Shown piece after piece: positions 1 through 8,152 of a stretch of DNA of 64,000 nucleotides. Location of the stretch: contig UQUO01000001.1 of NCBI GenBank assembly GCA_900544295.1, positions 62,001-126,000 on the forward strand, in the 5' to 3' direction. The translations under genes were made by a program, and so were the position numbers. The stretch's first letter is position 1. Each line of letters starts with the position of its first letter. Source of the stretch: an uncultured Eubacteriales bacterium. GTDB taxonomy: Bacteria > Bacillota > Clostridia > Oscillospirales > Oscillospiraceae. The notes below the pieces were generated by a model. The model worked only from the letters and a program-made list of their open reading frames with translations. It was not told the origin of the DNA and searched no databases.

Positions 1-189
1 CGCGCCTATGCCAATGGCTTTAAGGAGCAGATCAAGGCCATCAACATCCAGCGGGCCCTGATCAACGAGGAGCAGCGTACCAACGACTGCGACTATGTGA
101 TCCCGGAGTCCGCTACGGCGCCCGACAGCCCCGATGGGAGCTATGTGGTCGGTGAGATCAACGGCAACTACGAGAAGCTGCCTGCGTAA
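1..189 (+). CDS. C-terminal end of an unknown protein (5' end outside window)
   Basis: Frame 1 is open from the first base to a TAA at 187-189, giving the last 62 residues of a protein (start RAYANGFKEQ, end NGNYEKLPA). It is hydrophilic, without cysteines beyond one and without a membrane segment. A strong terminator follows, so it ends a transcription unit. I do not recognise the family. Codon use is GC-rich like the backbone genes that follow. Confidence 0.65.
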   Translation, partial: RAYANGFKEQIKAINIQRALINEEQRTNDCDYVIPESATAPDSPDGSYVVGEINGNYEKLPA

Positions 190-229
190 TGAGTTTTGTT
201 GCGGCCTCAGCCGCATGACATGTCATCAA

Positions 230-267
230 GGGATACCTTCGGCTCACGCCGGGGGTATCCCTTTTTT
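230..267 (+). terminator. Rho-independent terminator
   Basis: GGGATACC at 230-237 pairs with GGTATCCC at 254-261 and is followed by six T. It closes the transcript of the partial gene at the left edge and separates it from the sigma-like gene at 291. Confidence 0.85.
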
Positions 268-290
268 GCTTTAGACTGGAGGAAATATAT

Positions 291-830
291 ATGTTATGTG
301 AAGTACCGTTAACAAAGGAGCAACAGGAGTTTGCCGCTGAACATCACGGCCTGGTCTACAAATTTTTAAATGACAACCATCTGCCAGATGACGAATTTTA
401 TGATGTGGTCATTTTTCCCTACCTGAAGGCTGTGCAGGATTATTTTTCAGATGAATCGGCACAACGCTATTCATTCGCAGCGATTGCCCGCCACAGAATG
501 CGTCTGTGTGTCTATGATCACTTTCGCTCGCAGGCTCGCCGCAAGCGCAACGCTGAAATCCTCAGCATTCATATCGGCCTGTACCCGGACGGCGTGCCCC
601 TGGAGGAACTGCTGCCGGCGCAGGATGATCTGATGCAGGAATTTGAGATGAAGCAGCTGCTCCATGACCTGGCTGGCCGTGTTTCCAGGCAGCAAATGAA
701 TATCGTCCGCATGAAGGGCTGCGGCTACGGCATCCGTGAGATAGCCAGCCACGAAAAACTCCCCATGAAACGCATCAAGGAACTTCTGGAAGAGGTCCGC
801 ACGGTGTTTCTGGAGTTGTGCTATGAGTAA
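291..830 (+). CDS. Sigma-70-like regulator
   Basis: 179 residues. Residues about 10-80 resemble sigma region 2 (helical, with YSFAAIARHRMR and YDHFR, as in the -10 recognition helices). Residues about 125-175 look like a region 4 helix-turn-helix (QQMNIVRMKGCGYGIREIA, then a KRIKELL recognition helix). This is the size and layout of the small sigma-like proteins found in Clostridia mobile elements. The start is fixed by GGAGGAAATATAT before ATG. It stands alone after a terminator and could drive the small-gene operon downstream. Promoter specificity is unknown. Region 2 is weak, so a non-sigma HTH regulator remains possible. Confidence 0.7.
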   Translation: MLCEVPLTKEQQEFAAEHHGLVYKFLNDNHLPDDEFYDVVIFPYLKAVQDYFSDESAQRYSFAAIARHRMRLCVYDHFRSQARRKRNAEILSIHIGLYPDGVPLEELLPAQDDLMQEFEMKQLLHDLAGRVSRQQMNIVRMKGCGYGIREIASHEKLPMKRIKELLEEVRTVFLELCYE

Positions 831-883
831 ATGCCTGTCGTCCCTGGCAGGCAAACAACAAAACTGAATGGAGGCTGAATATT

Positions 884-1129
884 ATGACGAAATCGAAAAA
901 ATCCATTGTAATGCACGGAATGCTTTTGTGCCCGCTGGTTCTCGGCCACTGCGCCTTCCTGCGTGCCAACGGCTCCGACTACCGGACCTCGCCCGTTGTG
1001 GCGATCCATCAGCAGTCCGGGGATCTGGTGCATTTCGAAACGCTCAACTCCAACTACTTCCTTTCGATGGATCCTTTCCCGCTGGCGGCCGCCAGCCCGC
1101 TCCCGACGGTTCTGGCCGCGTGCGCGTAG
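884..1129 (+). CDS. Small conserved mobile-element protein
   Basis: 81 residues, with RBS GGAGG ten bases before ATG. The pattern YRTSPVVAI, then VHFETLNSNY, then PFPLAAASPLP and LAACA at the end is one I associate with short proteins of Clostridia integrative elements and phages. No function is known to me. The first 25 residues are hydrophobic (MHGMLLCPLVLGHCAF) and could be a weak membrane or signal segment. It is followed by a strong terminator at 1169. Confidence 0.65.
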   Translation: MTKSKKSIVMHGMLLCPLVLGHCAFLRANGSDYRTSPVVAIHQQSGDLVHFETLNSNYFLSMDPFPLAAASPLPTVLAACA

Positions 1130-1168
1130 AGAAGTCAAAACAATAAGGGGTAATGCCCCATAGGTCCC

Positions 1169-1206
1169 GGCCGTGGCAGGCGCACTTGTCTGCCGCGGCC
1201 TTTTTT
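1169..1206 (+). terminator. Rho-independent terminator
   Basis: GGCCGTGGCAG (1169-1179) pairs with CTGCCGCGGCC (1190-1200) and is followed by TTTTTT. The ATG of the next gene begins 13 bases after the T-run. Confidence 0.9.
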
Positions 1207-1218
1207 ATGGAGGAATGT

Positions 1219-1902
1219 ATGGAACAATCCAAAACCCTTGCTGTTTCCGTAAGCGCCAAGGAGTTTGTCACATACCAGTGCAGCCAATGCGGCCATTGCT
1301 GCCGCCGCATCGAGGGCTGTGTCATGGTGGAAAGCCTGGACGCCTACCGGATGGCAAAACACCTTCGAGAGCAGCATTGCGGTGTCCGCAGTACGGATGA
1401 TGTGCTTCTCCAATACTGCGAGCCCACACCGCTCACCGATGAAGGGTATCCCATTTACACACTCAAAACGGTTGGAGCAGAAGCATCCTGTGTTTTTCTG
1501 CAGGGCAACCAGTGCAGTATCTATGCCGCCCGCCCTCGAACCTGCCGCCTTTACCCATTTTCGGCGGGGCCCGGTGAGCGCGGCCGGGATTTTGAATACT
1601 GCCTCTGTTTTGATGATAACCAGCAGTATCACTTCAGCGGCGGGAAGGTGCTTGTCAAGGACTGGCTGTACCGAAACTTTCCCCGGGAAGATAAGGAATT
1701 CCTGAAACAGCAGTACCGGGCCATCCCGGAAATCGGCAAGCTGATGCGCCGCATACCAGAGGAACTGCGCCGGGCATCTGTGTTCAAGATCTTGTTCTGT
1801 CACTATTACAACTTCGACCTGGATCAGCCGTTCCTGCCCCAGTATGAACAGAACAACCGCAGCCTGCTGCATGATCTTCGTCAGCTGGCGCTTCTGGACT
1901 GA
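1219..1902 (+). CDS. YkgJ-family cysteine cluster protein
   Basis: 227 residues from ATG 1219 (RBS GGAGGAATGT; an open frame from 1153 runs through the terminator and is not credible as the start). It carries the family signature: CSQCGHCCRR near residue 22, then C-x5-CSIYAARPRTCRLYPF, then CLCF. These cysteines are thought to bind zinc or an Fe-S cluster (UPF0153/YkgJ). The biochemical role is unknown. YkgJ proteins often occur near transfer or modification genes. It is followed closely by three small genes with overlapping ends, suggesting one operon. Confidence 0.85.
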   Translation: MEQSKTLAVSVSAKEFVTYQCSQCGHCCRRIEGCVMVESLDAYRMAKHLREQHCGVRSTDDVLLQYCEPTPLTDEGYPIYTLKTVGAEASCVFLQGNQCSIYAARPRTCRLYPFSAGPGERGRDFEYCLCFDDNQQYHFSGGKVLVKDWLYRNFPREDKEFLKQQYRAIPEIGKLMRRIPEELRRASVFKILFCHYYNFDLDQPFLPQYEQNNRSLLHDLRQLALLD

Positions 1903-1912
1903 GGCGGCGCCT

Positions 1913-2101
1913 ATGATGTACGCACTGGAACACTTTTCAGCGCAGGGAACCGGCGGCCGCCCATGTCGATGCTGGATACAGTACGCTATCTGCGGAAAAT
2001 ATGAAATTTTAGAAAAGGTCTGCCAAAACCAGCGCCGGCCGGAGGAATGGCGGGTAATTCCTCTGGCAGCAGGCGTACCAGAAGAAAGGAGTGCCGCATG
2101 A
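1913..2101 (+). CDS. Small hypothetical protein, translationally coupled to the next gene
   Basis: 62 residues starting at either of two adjacent ATG codons (1913, 1916). Its TGA overlaps the ATG of the next gene (ATGA at 2098-2101), the usual sign of coupled translation. Residues 1-8 (MMYALEHF) and the C-terminus (EWRVIPLAAGVPEE) have no family match that I know. The RBS is weak (GAGGCGG). The overlap and the lack of a gap argue it is real. Confidence 0.5.
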   Translation: MMYALEHFSAQGTGGRPCRCWIQYAICGKYEILEKVCQNQRRPEEWRVIPLAAGVPEERSAA

Positions 2102-2541
2102 GTACCAACCAATACCAAGAGATGCGCAACCGCCAGCAGGCGGAAGCAAACGCATTTCCCATGTTCTTTGCTTTTAATAAACAGCAGTTTGCTGAAGGAA
2201 TGCGCAAGCTGGGCTTGTCCCCCTCGGACACCCGCCAGGTATGCAGCATTTTTGGAGGCGGCTACTGCCGTAAAAGCGATGTCGCAAAACTGAATGAAAT
2301 GTTCACCCGACACCGAAAAGAGCTGGAAGATGCCATTGCCGGCGACAAAACCGGGCAAGGTTTTATCTGTGATATGTTCCTCCAGGAGTTGGAGAACCAT
2401 GAGTACAGTTATACCGGCGATGTGCAGGAAACTCTTGATGCTTTGGGCATTACGGCCCAGTATATGGAGGCTGTTCCGCAACTGCTGGATGGCCTGGCTC
2501 TGGCCTGTGAAAAGGCTATGCAGCACGATTGTTTCGACTGA
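2098..2541 (+). CDS. Conserved hypothetical protein of mobile elements
   Basis: 147 residues from ATG 2098, preceded by AGAAAGGAG. Mostly helical and soluble. It contains MFFAFNKQQFAEGMRKLGL, then GGGYCRKSD and a C-terminal helix-rich half (FLQELENHEYSYTGD). The FAFNKQQFAEGM block resembles a DUF found in Bacteroidota and Clostridia mobile elements, possibly DUF7659. That assignment is from memory and not secure. It belongs to the small-gene operon. Confidence 0.7.
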   Translation: MSTNQYQEMRNRQQAEANAFPMFFAFNKQQFAEGMRKLGLSPSDTRQVCSIFGGGYCRKSDVAKLNEMFTRHRKELEDAIAGDKTGQGFICDMFLQELENHEYSYTGDVQETLDALGITAQYMEAVPQLLDGLALACEKAMQHDCFD

Positions 2542-2636
2542 CCCAGAAAGAAACCATGCCCCACCGGGGTCCGAATCAACAGCCGCCGCAGCTCATATGC
2601 CGCCGGCGGGCTTTTCATTGACAGGAGGTGCAATCT

Positions 2637-3065
2637 TTGAATTTTCACGAAACGATATGCGGCCGCCGCTTTTTTGACGCCCAGCTGCCCCATCTCATCA
2701 AGGCTCTGGAACGCATTGCCGATGGCCTTACCCAACCAAAAATGTCTTTGCCGCATGGCATGACTATTGAGCCCAATTTCCTGCATGACCTCTATTACGG
2801 CGAGTACGAACCGAGTGTTTTTAAGGAGCAGGACAAAAAGCAGCAGGTACTTAACCACACAGTATCTGCGGCTGAGACCGCCCTACGCGGGGAACTCTCC
2901 AAAACTCCTGCAGCTCTGGCAGCTTTCGAGGTGTACCAAACGGCCGCCGGTGAGCGCAACAGCGCTGTGATTGAACAGGCTTTTGAGTCTGGATACCGTA
3001 CTGCCATGCAAATGCTTTTTGCTGGGCTGGTATCTGCTCCGCCGGAGGACCACGCCAATGGATGA
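2637..3065 (+). CDS. DUF6809-like protein
   Basis: 142 residues. TTG at 2637 is chosen because GGAGGTG lies six bases upstream; the GTG at 2628 is inside that ribosome-binding site. FLHDLYYGEYEPS followed about 70 residues later by ESGYRTAMQMLFAGL matches the pattern of DUF6809 (LYYGxxxPSE near the start, GFRLGxxMxxE near the end), here with an N-terminal extension of about 40 residues. Function unknown. Its stop overlaps the next gene by eight bases. Confidence 0.7.
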   Translation: MNFHETICGRRFFDAQLPHLIKALERIADGLTQPKMSLPHGMTIEPNFLHDLYYGEYEPSVFKEQDKKQQVLNHTVSAAETALRGELSKTPAALAAFEVYQTAAGERNSAVIEQAFESGYRTAMQMLFAGLVSAPPEDHANG

Positions 3066-3567
3066 ACAGCAGCACAACGCTTTAGAATTGCCAAAAGGAT
3101 TATACGAGCCTGTGCTCCGGCAGCCGATGGAGTTAGACTTCCTGCTGGGGCAGGAACTCTCCCTTTGCTTTCATGATTTGGACGGCTCCCATGTGTTCAA
3201 GACCTGCTATGGCGATATCTGCAAAGCAGTCAATGCCTTACGGGACTATGCACGGCTGCTGGAGATGGCCTGTGAGCAATGGGACCTGACTGGTTTTCAT
3301 CGTGCCCTTTATGAGTATCATGCGGAAAAAATGAGGGAAATTGCAGGCAAATTTCAGGCCGGCATCGGCTATGACTATGACGCTGCCATGGAAAAATGCC
3401 GCAGGAAAAAGAAACGCAAGAAGAAGGAAGATGATTTTGGTGAGGATGCTCTTGTTCTGGCCTTCAAGCGGACAAAGCAACCCGCCGAGCAGATGAAGGA
3501 GGCAGATACTGATGTTGATGACTCTCCCTGGGAAGAGGACGAAGACGAACAGGAAAGTGACGACTGA
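3058..3567 (+). CDS. Hypothetical protein with highly charged C-terminus
   Basis: 169 residues from ATG 3058, overlapping the previous gene. The N-terminal 110 residues are a mixed helical domain. Residues about 118-130 are a lysine/arginine run (KCRRKKKRKKKEDD), and the last 20 residues are almost all acidic (DSPWEEDEDEQESDD). A basic patch followed by an acidic tail suggests a nucleic-acid or protein-assembly partner. No named family recognised. Confidence 0.65.
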   Translation: MDEQQHNALELPKGLYEPVLRQPMELDFLLGQELSLCFHDLDGSHVFKTCYGDICKAVNALRDYARLLEMACEQWDLTGFHRALYEYHAEKMREIAGKFQAGIGYDYDAAMEKCRRKKKRKKKEDDFGEDALVLAFKRTKQPAEQMKEADTDVDDSPWEEDEDEQESDD

Positions 3568-3759
3568 TCACAACACGACCCGCCCCAGCGGGTATCGGGA
3601 TCGCCAGTCTGGTAAGCTGCAAGCCTACCGCTCTTTTGCTGCCACTCATTTGCATGTGTATGAGCGGTGCCGCCATTTTCGTCGCGGATAACTGAACGAT
3701 TTTTGATCTGCGGGGCTAGGGCATTGTACCCAGCCCCACCCCACAAAAAGGAGGGAGCA

Positions 3760-4641
3760 ATGATGATTTATCATCAACCTGGAGAAGAATTTTGGCATGA
3801 GGGTGTCTGCTACAAAGTCGGCGGACGCATTGTTGCCAATGAAGCGAGCGATTACGCAGGGCTCTTCGGAAATATCCTTGAAATCCGCACCGAGGATGAC
3901 CGGGAGACTGACAACGACACGCCGGACATCTACTGCGCGTTTGACCCGCCGGTACTCTCTGCGGGCCGCCTTGCGCTGGAGCAGACCTTTTCACAGCTTT
4001 ACCGTGAGCAGAAACACATCGAGGATCTGGGCCTGGATATGGTCATTATGGGGCCTGAAATGATTGTTCCCCTTGAGCATCCGGCCCAGGTATATCCCGC
4101 AGGGACGCTCTATATAGTCGTCGTCCACTGGGCTACCGATGGGGAGTATGGTTCCTATGAAGCGATCTTCACGGAGCGCACCGATGCCCTACATCAATTT
4201 CACAATGACCTTCGGGAAGAATTTCTGGTTGGAAGTATTCCACGCTGGAAAGAAAACAGCCAATTCGTCGAAGAAGAGTCTGACAACAGCTATGAGTGCT
4301 ATCTGGACGGCGAATACTGTGAGAACCATTTTTCGATTGCGCTGGAACAGCGGGCGCTGCCTCTTTCCCCTGCATTTTGCCGCAGCACGGCAGAATTGTA
4401 CCGCGCAGAATGCCTGCGGGATGATTTCAGGGAGCATATTGAGAACCGTGACGATTTTCAAGAGCTCTCTGACACACAGAAAGAAGCACTACTGCGTTCT
4501 CCCGATTTGCCGCAGCGGATCACCAACCAGCTGGAACACAGCTGCGCCTACGGTGAGGCTTACTGGCAGGCGGTGTCCGATGTGGCACACACTCTGCTGA
4601 AAGAGATTCGCCAGCAATCCGCAGGACATAGCCCCTGCTGA
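3760..4641 (+). CDS. Hypothetical protein (293 aa)
   Basis: Start at ATG 3760 with AAGGAGGGAGCA directly upstream; the longer frame from 3667 crosses the intergenic region and is not used. The N-terminus (YHQPGEEFWHEGVCYKVGGRIVAN) looks like a beta-rich module with an aromatic core. The rest is acidic, with a helical C-terminal third. No signal peptide or membrane segment. It is the first gene after a 190-base gap and probably starts a new unit with 4684 and 5238. Function unknown. Confidence 0.65.
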   Translation: MMIYHQPGEEFWHEGVCYKVGGRIVANEASDYAGLFGNILEIRTEDDRETDNDTPDIYCAFDPPVLSAGRLALEQTFSQLYREQKHIEDLGLDMVIMGPEMIVPLEHPAQVYPAGTLYIVVVHWATDGEYGSYEAIFTERTDALHQFHNDLREEFLVGSIPRWKENSQFVEEESDNSYECYLDGEYCENHFSIALEQRALPLSPAFCRSTAELYRAECLRDDFREHIENRDDFQELSDTQKEALLRSPDLPQRITNQLEHSCAYGEAYWQAVSDVAHTLLKEIRQQSAGHSPC

Positions 4642-4683
4642 CGCTGTGACACATAAATCATAATAGATTGGAGGTTTGACTAC

Positions 4684-5241
4684 ATGGACGAAAAAGAAAA
4701 GAAATTGCGTGAAGACCTGGAATTCCATCTGGATACGCTCCGGCGCAACCTGGAGGTCGTTTCGATGGAAGATCTGAAAGCGAAATACGCAAAGCCATTC
4801 AAAGACCTGAAAGATAACATCTGTAAGACTGCCACCGCATACACTCAGTACATTTCCCTCGGTGGTATCCGCGTCAAGAGCCACTACGGCGACGAGGCCG
4901 TGAAATACATAAATGAGGCAATCAAAGATACTCCGTACCTGAAAAAGATCTCCGAGGCCGCCTTTGAGCGACAGGACATGGATGAGATCGCGGCACTGGC
5001 AAGGCAGCTCCGTGAAGTAGTTTTGCAGAGCCTGCATGTGTTCAGCCTGCCGCTTTTCTGCCTGTATGTTCCTACGGAGTGTATGAATGACTACCACACT
5101 CCCCCGGAGATCTATAATGATGTCACTTCACAGGTCTTGCGGAACGGGGAATGGCAGCTTGCGGAGCATATCCGCCCCGGAGAACTGATTCCTGTGCAGA
5201 TTATTTATGAGGTGCCTGCGCCGTCTGAGGAAGCGGCATGA
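4684..5241 (+). CDS. Hypothetical protein (185 aa)
   Basis: RBS GGAGG ten bases before ATG. The N-terminal 110 residues are charged and helical (EKEKKLREDLEFHL, then RNLEVVSMEDLKAKY), probably a coiled coil. The C-terminal part is beta-rich (LFCLYVPTECMNDYHTPPEI). The stop overlaps the next start as ATGA. No family recognised. Confidence 0.65.
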   Translation: MDEKEKKLREDLEFHLDTLRRNLEVVSMEDLKAKYAKPFKDLKDNICKTATAYTQYISLGGIRVKSHYGDEAVKYINEAIKDTPYLKKISEAAFERQDMDEIAALARQLREVVLQSLHVFSLPLFCLYVPTECMNDYHTPPEIYNDVTSQVLRNGEWQLAEHIRPGELIPVQIIYEVPAPSEEAA

Positions 5242-5747
5242 AGCGGCCGCAAAAATACTTGAGCAGCGAGGCTCACGGCTATTTACAGGAGGCGGAGGCC
5301 TGCTCCCTGATCCTCAAAGACCTGGAGCGCATATCCGCCAAACTGCAGCGGCGAATCGATAAAGAGGCCGCCGCAAGGCAAGCTGACTTTGAAGCCGCCA
5401 TGCAGTACCACAGCGAGGCGGAAATTCAGAATGCTTACGGCTGGGAGTTCATCACTGAGGCACAGTATCATGCCTATTTAGATCTGTTCCGCCGTGGCAG
5501 AGAAGCAATAGAAAACCATCCTCCCACCATCTCTGAAATGGCGCTCGCCATTATGCGGAAGGTCATTCGTGATTTAGAATCAGACAAACGGGAATATGAG
5601 TTTTCCGCTCTCACACCGGAGCAACAGGTCGTGGAACTGCAACGCGCAGAACAGGCCCGAAAGGAATGGAAGGCACATATTGCCCAGCTGCGGGAGAAAC
5701 AGGGCCGTGTACTCAAATCCGAGGATTTGGAGGCTTCACAGCCTTAG
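5238..5747 (+). CDS. Coiled-coil hypothetical protein (169 aa)
   Basis: The ATG overlaps the stop of the previous gene (ATGA), so translation is likely coupled. Almost wholly helical: residues about 12-50 and 120-165 have heptad-like spacing of L, I and A with E and R. No catalytic motif. It probably works with the product of 4684. Confidence 0.65.
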   Translation: MKRPQKYLSSEAHGYLQEAEACSLILKDLERISAKLQRRIDKEAAARQADFEAAMQYHSEAEIQNAYGWEFITEAQYHAYLDLFRRGREAIENHPPTISEMALAIMRKVIRDLESDKREYEFSALTPEQQVVELQRAEQARKEWKAHIAQLREKQGRVLKSEDLEASQP

Positions 5748-5800
5748 CTTTCCTGCGCCAGCCAAATGCTCTGCCAAATAGGCAGAGGGCATCATTACAA

Positions 5801-5847
5801 AGGGATCGACAAACCGTACCGCTATGGTCTGCCGGTCCCTTTCTTTA
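5801..5847 (+). terminator. Probable terminator
   Basis: AAAGGGATCGACAAACC pairs imperfectly with GGTCTGCCGGTCCCTTT around a 9-base loop and is followed by CTTT. It sits between 5747 and the DpnD/PcfM gene at 5862. Confidence 0.6.
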
Positions 5848-5861
5848 TAAAGGAGTAGAAT

Positions 5862-6092
5862 ATGAAGAAAAAACCATCTCACCCAATGCTGAGGAAATAC
5901 ACCGTAACGATTGAAGAACAGATCGTTCAGGAGTTTCCCGTGGAGGCTTATGACCTTTCCCATGCGCTGGAAACAGCCGAAGCTGCCTACAAGCAAGGGG
6001 AATTGGTGGTACAGCCCTCAGCACCGACTACCCGCCTGATCATGGCACGGCACAACAAGACCGGAAAAACAACCGGATGGAGAGAATTTTAA
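5862..6092 (+). CDS. DpnD/PcfM family protein
   Basis: 76 residues with RBS AAAGGAG. The core (YTVTIEEQIVQEFPVEAYDLSHALETAEAAYKQGE, given here in parts as YTVTIEEQIVQEF and ALETAEAAYKQGELVV) matches the short DpnD/PcfM family: a beta strand, EAxxxxEAxxxAEExYxxGEIVL, and a closing strand. PcfM is encoded in the pCF10-type conjugative region together with PcfJ and PcfK, both of which occur later in this window. Role unknown. Confidence 0.8.
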   Translation: MKKKPSHPMLRKYTVTIEEQIVQEFPVEAYDLSHALETAEAAYKQGELVVQPSAPTTRLIMARHNKTGKTTGWREF

Positions 6093-6117
6093 CCATTACC
6101 ACAAGGGAGAGATAAAT

Positions 6118-6867
6118 ATGAACTTATGGCATGACAAGTCCTATATTTCGCCTTCAGGACCGGAATGGGTCGAACGGGGCTACGCTATGTACGATGTTCA
6201 TTCCGTGCGCTTTCAATTTGTCTATACGGAAGAACAGAAGAAAGCCAACCGCCGTGCGCATACAGCGGCTGATGAGGGCCAAGCCCTGGTTATGGCTGCT
6301 GAGGTACGAAATTCTATTATGGAGCCCGTTATGGACGCCATCGCCCAAAATTTCGTCTGCTATCAGTATGAGGATACCGAGCCGGCGCCTTTCGGGAGCT
6401 GTCAGTGGGATCTCTTCTTCTGGTGCAATGGTTTCAGCAATACGCTCCACGGCTGTGGTCTGTCCGGACGGGATTACTCCTACTTTACATTGAGTTTCAA
6501 TGAGAATCAGACCGTGGAAAAGCGTGCCGAGGTCTGCTGGCGGCTGCTGCAATTTCTGGAACACCGCTGCCGGAAAAACCGCAATCTGGATGTTGCCGTC
6601 CAGTACAGCATCTGGTACGACCATGAGAAGATCGAAAAAGATGCTGACCGGATGAAATGTCTGCTGGCGGGCTGCAGCTGCACCTATGGCAGTAAGGACG
6701 GGAAATTCCTGTTTGATGATGGCATTTTCTGCTTCCGTCCCAAGTACGCCAAGCGGCAGCTCTATCGTGTTTCTGATTCCGAGGTTCTTGCCCTGTGCTG
6801 GAAACTAGGCCTGACAGACGATGCTGCTGATGGCAGCCCTCTCGCAACGGGGAGGCACAGCGCATGA
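6118..6867 (+). CDS. Hypothetical protein (249 aa)
   Basis: ATG preceded by AAGGGAGAG. Residues 1-50 contain WHDKSYISPSGPEWVERGYAMYD. The middle is cysteine- and aromatic-rich (CQWDLFFWCNGFSNTLHGCGL) and the C-terminal part has CSCTYGSKDGKFLFDDGIFCF. No signal peptide. It overlaps the following gene by four bases (ATGA). Unknown function. Confidence 0.65.
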   Translation: MNLWHDKSYISPSGPEWVERGYAMYDVHSVRFQFVYTEEQKKANRRAHTAADEGQALVMAAEVRNSIMEPVMDAIAQNFVCYQYEDTEPAPFGSCQWDLFFWCNGFSNTLHGCGLSGRDYSYFTLSFNENQTVEKRAEVCWRLLQFLEHRCRKNRNLDVAVQYSIWYDHEKIEKDADRMKCLLAGCSCTYGSKDGKFLFDDGIFCFRPKYAKRQLYRVSDSEVLALCWKLGLTDDAADGSPLATGRHSA

Positions 6868-7181
6868 AGTACAGAGAAATCTATGACGTACTGGAAAAGC
6901 AACAGATAGATGTCCCGGGGTTCCGCTTTTCTGATTACAGCGGATGGCGGTCCCCCTGGCAGTCTTACATGACGCTCCAGCGGCCGCTGTGGATTGTGGC
7001 GGAAGACCCTGCATCAAGCCGGCGTCTCTGGATCACACAGGATGGAAGGGATCTGAGCATCACTGTTGGAAAAATGGATCAGAACGGCGGAAACTGCGGC
7101 ACAGTAAAGCGCATATCGTGCCGGAACCGCACAGCTCTGGCCGCTGAATTGCGCCGTCTGTTTGACAGCGATGCGGCCTAA
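6864..7181 (+). CDS. DYSGWR-domain small protein
   Basis: 105 residues, coupled to the previous gene by ATGA. The sequence FRFSDYSGWRSPW, then WIVAEDPASSRRLWI, then a C-terminal helix (RTALAAELRRLF) is repeated in the C-terminal half of the protein at 7346, so this is a stand-alone copy of a shared domain. Predicted alpha/beta. No catalytic signature and no name known to me. Confidence 0.7.
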   Translation: MKYREIYDVLEKQQIDVPGFRFSDYSGWRSPWQSYMTLQRPLWIVAEDPASSRRLWITQDGRDLSITVGKMDQNGGNCGTVKRISCRNRTALAAELRRLFDSDAA

Positions 7182-7289
7182 TTGCATCAAGGGGCCGGTA
7201 GGCAACGCCCCAAGATCAGTTGAGAGTTCAAAGAAAACGGAGGCGTTTTGAACGCCTTCTCCACCCTGTCCTCACAGGCAGGCTTGTTA

Positions 7290-7335
7290 CAAGGACCAGC
7301 GGACTGTGCTTTACAGTCTGCTGGCCCTTGTTTTT
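7290..7335 (+). terminator. Rho-independent terminator
   Basis: AAGGaCCAGCgGACTGT and ACAGTCtGCTGGcCCTT pair around CTTT (7291-7330), followed by GTTTTT. It ends the 5862-7181 unit. The next ATG is 11 bases downstream of the T-run. Confidence 0.85.
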
Positions 7336-7345
7336 GGAGGAAATC

Positions 7346-8152
7346 ATGAAACCAATACCCTTTAGTATGAAAGGAACGGAATATGCCCTGACTCTCAAAG
7401 TTACCACCTATCCGGAAGGCAATCTTGCCATCAAGCTCTATCAGGAAAGCTTCGGCCAGTTGGTATTCTGGGACAGCCTCACGGCCAATCTGGGCGGCCT
7501 GTGTCCCAAGGATTGTGGATATATCAACACCAAGTCCACTGGCAAACGCTTTTACGCCTGGATCAAGCGCAATGGCCTGGGGGAACGCACCGGACAGGTT
7601 CGATTGGAGGACGGCGTAGAATATGTGGAATACCTCTTCAATGCCAAAAAACTAAAAAAACTGGACCCAGAGGGTTACACCTACTACGAGCGGCGCTTGA
7701 AGGGAGAACTCGGCCGGCGATATGAGCGGCTATATCAGGCGCTTCGGCGGCTGGCAAACTACATTCCGGATTTCCACTACACCGATTACAGCGGGTGGCG
7801 CAGGCTACAAAATTCCCTTGACGCGCCCCCACTGCGGGTCGAGGCCGAAGATCCGTCACATCACCGGCGCTTCACTTTTGAGCAGCGCGGAATTATCCTG
7901 CGGACTACGATCACAGACTGCGACACCAATCTTGCGCGGAGCAGTTTGTATCGCCGCCGGGAGGATATGGCCACCGATCTGCTGACGTTGTTTCAGGGCG
8001 AGCTGCCCGCTTCTATCCCCTGGTCCGAAGCCCGCCGCAGAGAAAGCGACGCAAGGCATGAACCGCCTCTTGCTCAGACATTCAAAGAAACAGCCGAAGC
8101 CCGCCAGCGGGCAGCAATAAAGAAATCCAAAAGGAGGAGCACAAAATCATGA
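7346..8152 (+). CDS. DUF4313 domain fused to a DYSGWR domain
   Basis: 268 residues from ATG 7346 (GGAGGAAATC). Residues about 1-110 fit DUF4313: YALTLKVTTYPEGNLAIKLYQ, then WDSLTANLGG, then a D/N-x-N strand and YVEYLFN. Residues about 140-245 (FHYTDYSGWRRLQ, LRVEAEDPSHHRRFTF, MATDLLTLF) are homologous to the whole protein at 6864. The tail is basic (KKSKRRSTKS) and could touch nucleic acid. The stop overlaps the next ATG. Function of both domains is unknown. Confidence 0.75.
   Translation: MKPIPFSMKGTEYALTLKVTTYPEGNLAIKLYQESFGQLVFWDSLTANLGGLCPKDCGYINTKSTGKRFYAWIKRNGLGERTGQVRLEDGVEYVEYLFNAKKLKKLDPEGYTYYERRLKGELGRRYERLYQALRRLANYIPDFHYTDYSGWRRLQNSLDAPPLRVEAEDPSHHRRFTFEQRGIILRTTITDCDTNLARSSLYRRREDMATDLLTLFQGELPASIPWSEARRRESDARHEPPLAQTFKETAEARQRAAIKKSKRRSTKS

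Noticed and set aside
1135..2526. 463-codon minus-strand ORF
   Set aside because: It is the antisense shadow of the YkgJ gene, 1913 and 2098 genes, crosses a terminator, has no RBS and shows unlikely amino-acid composition.
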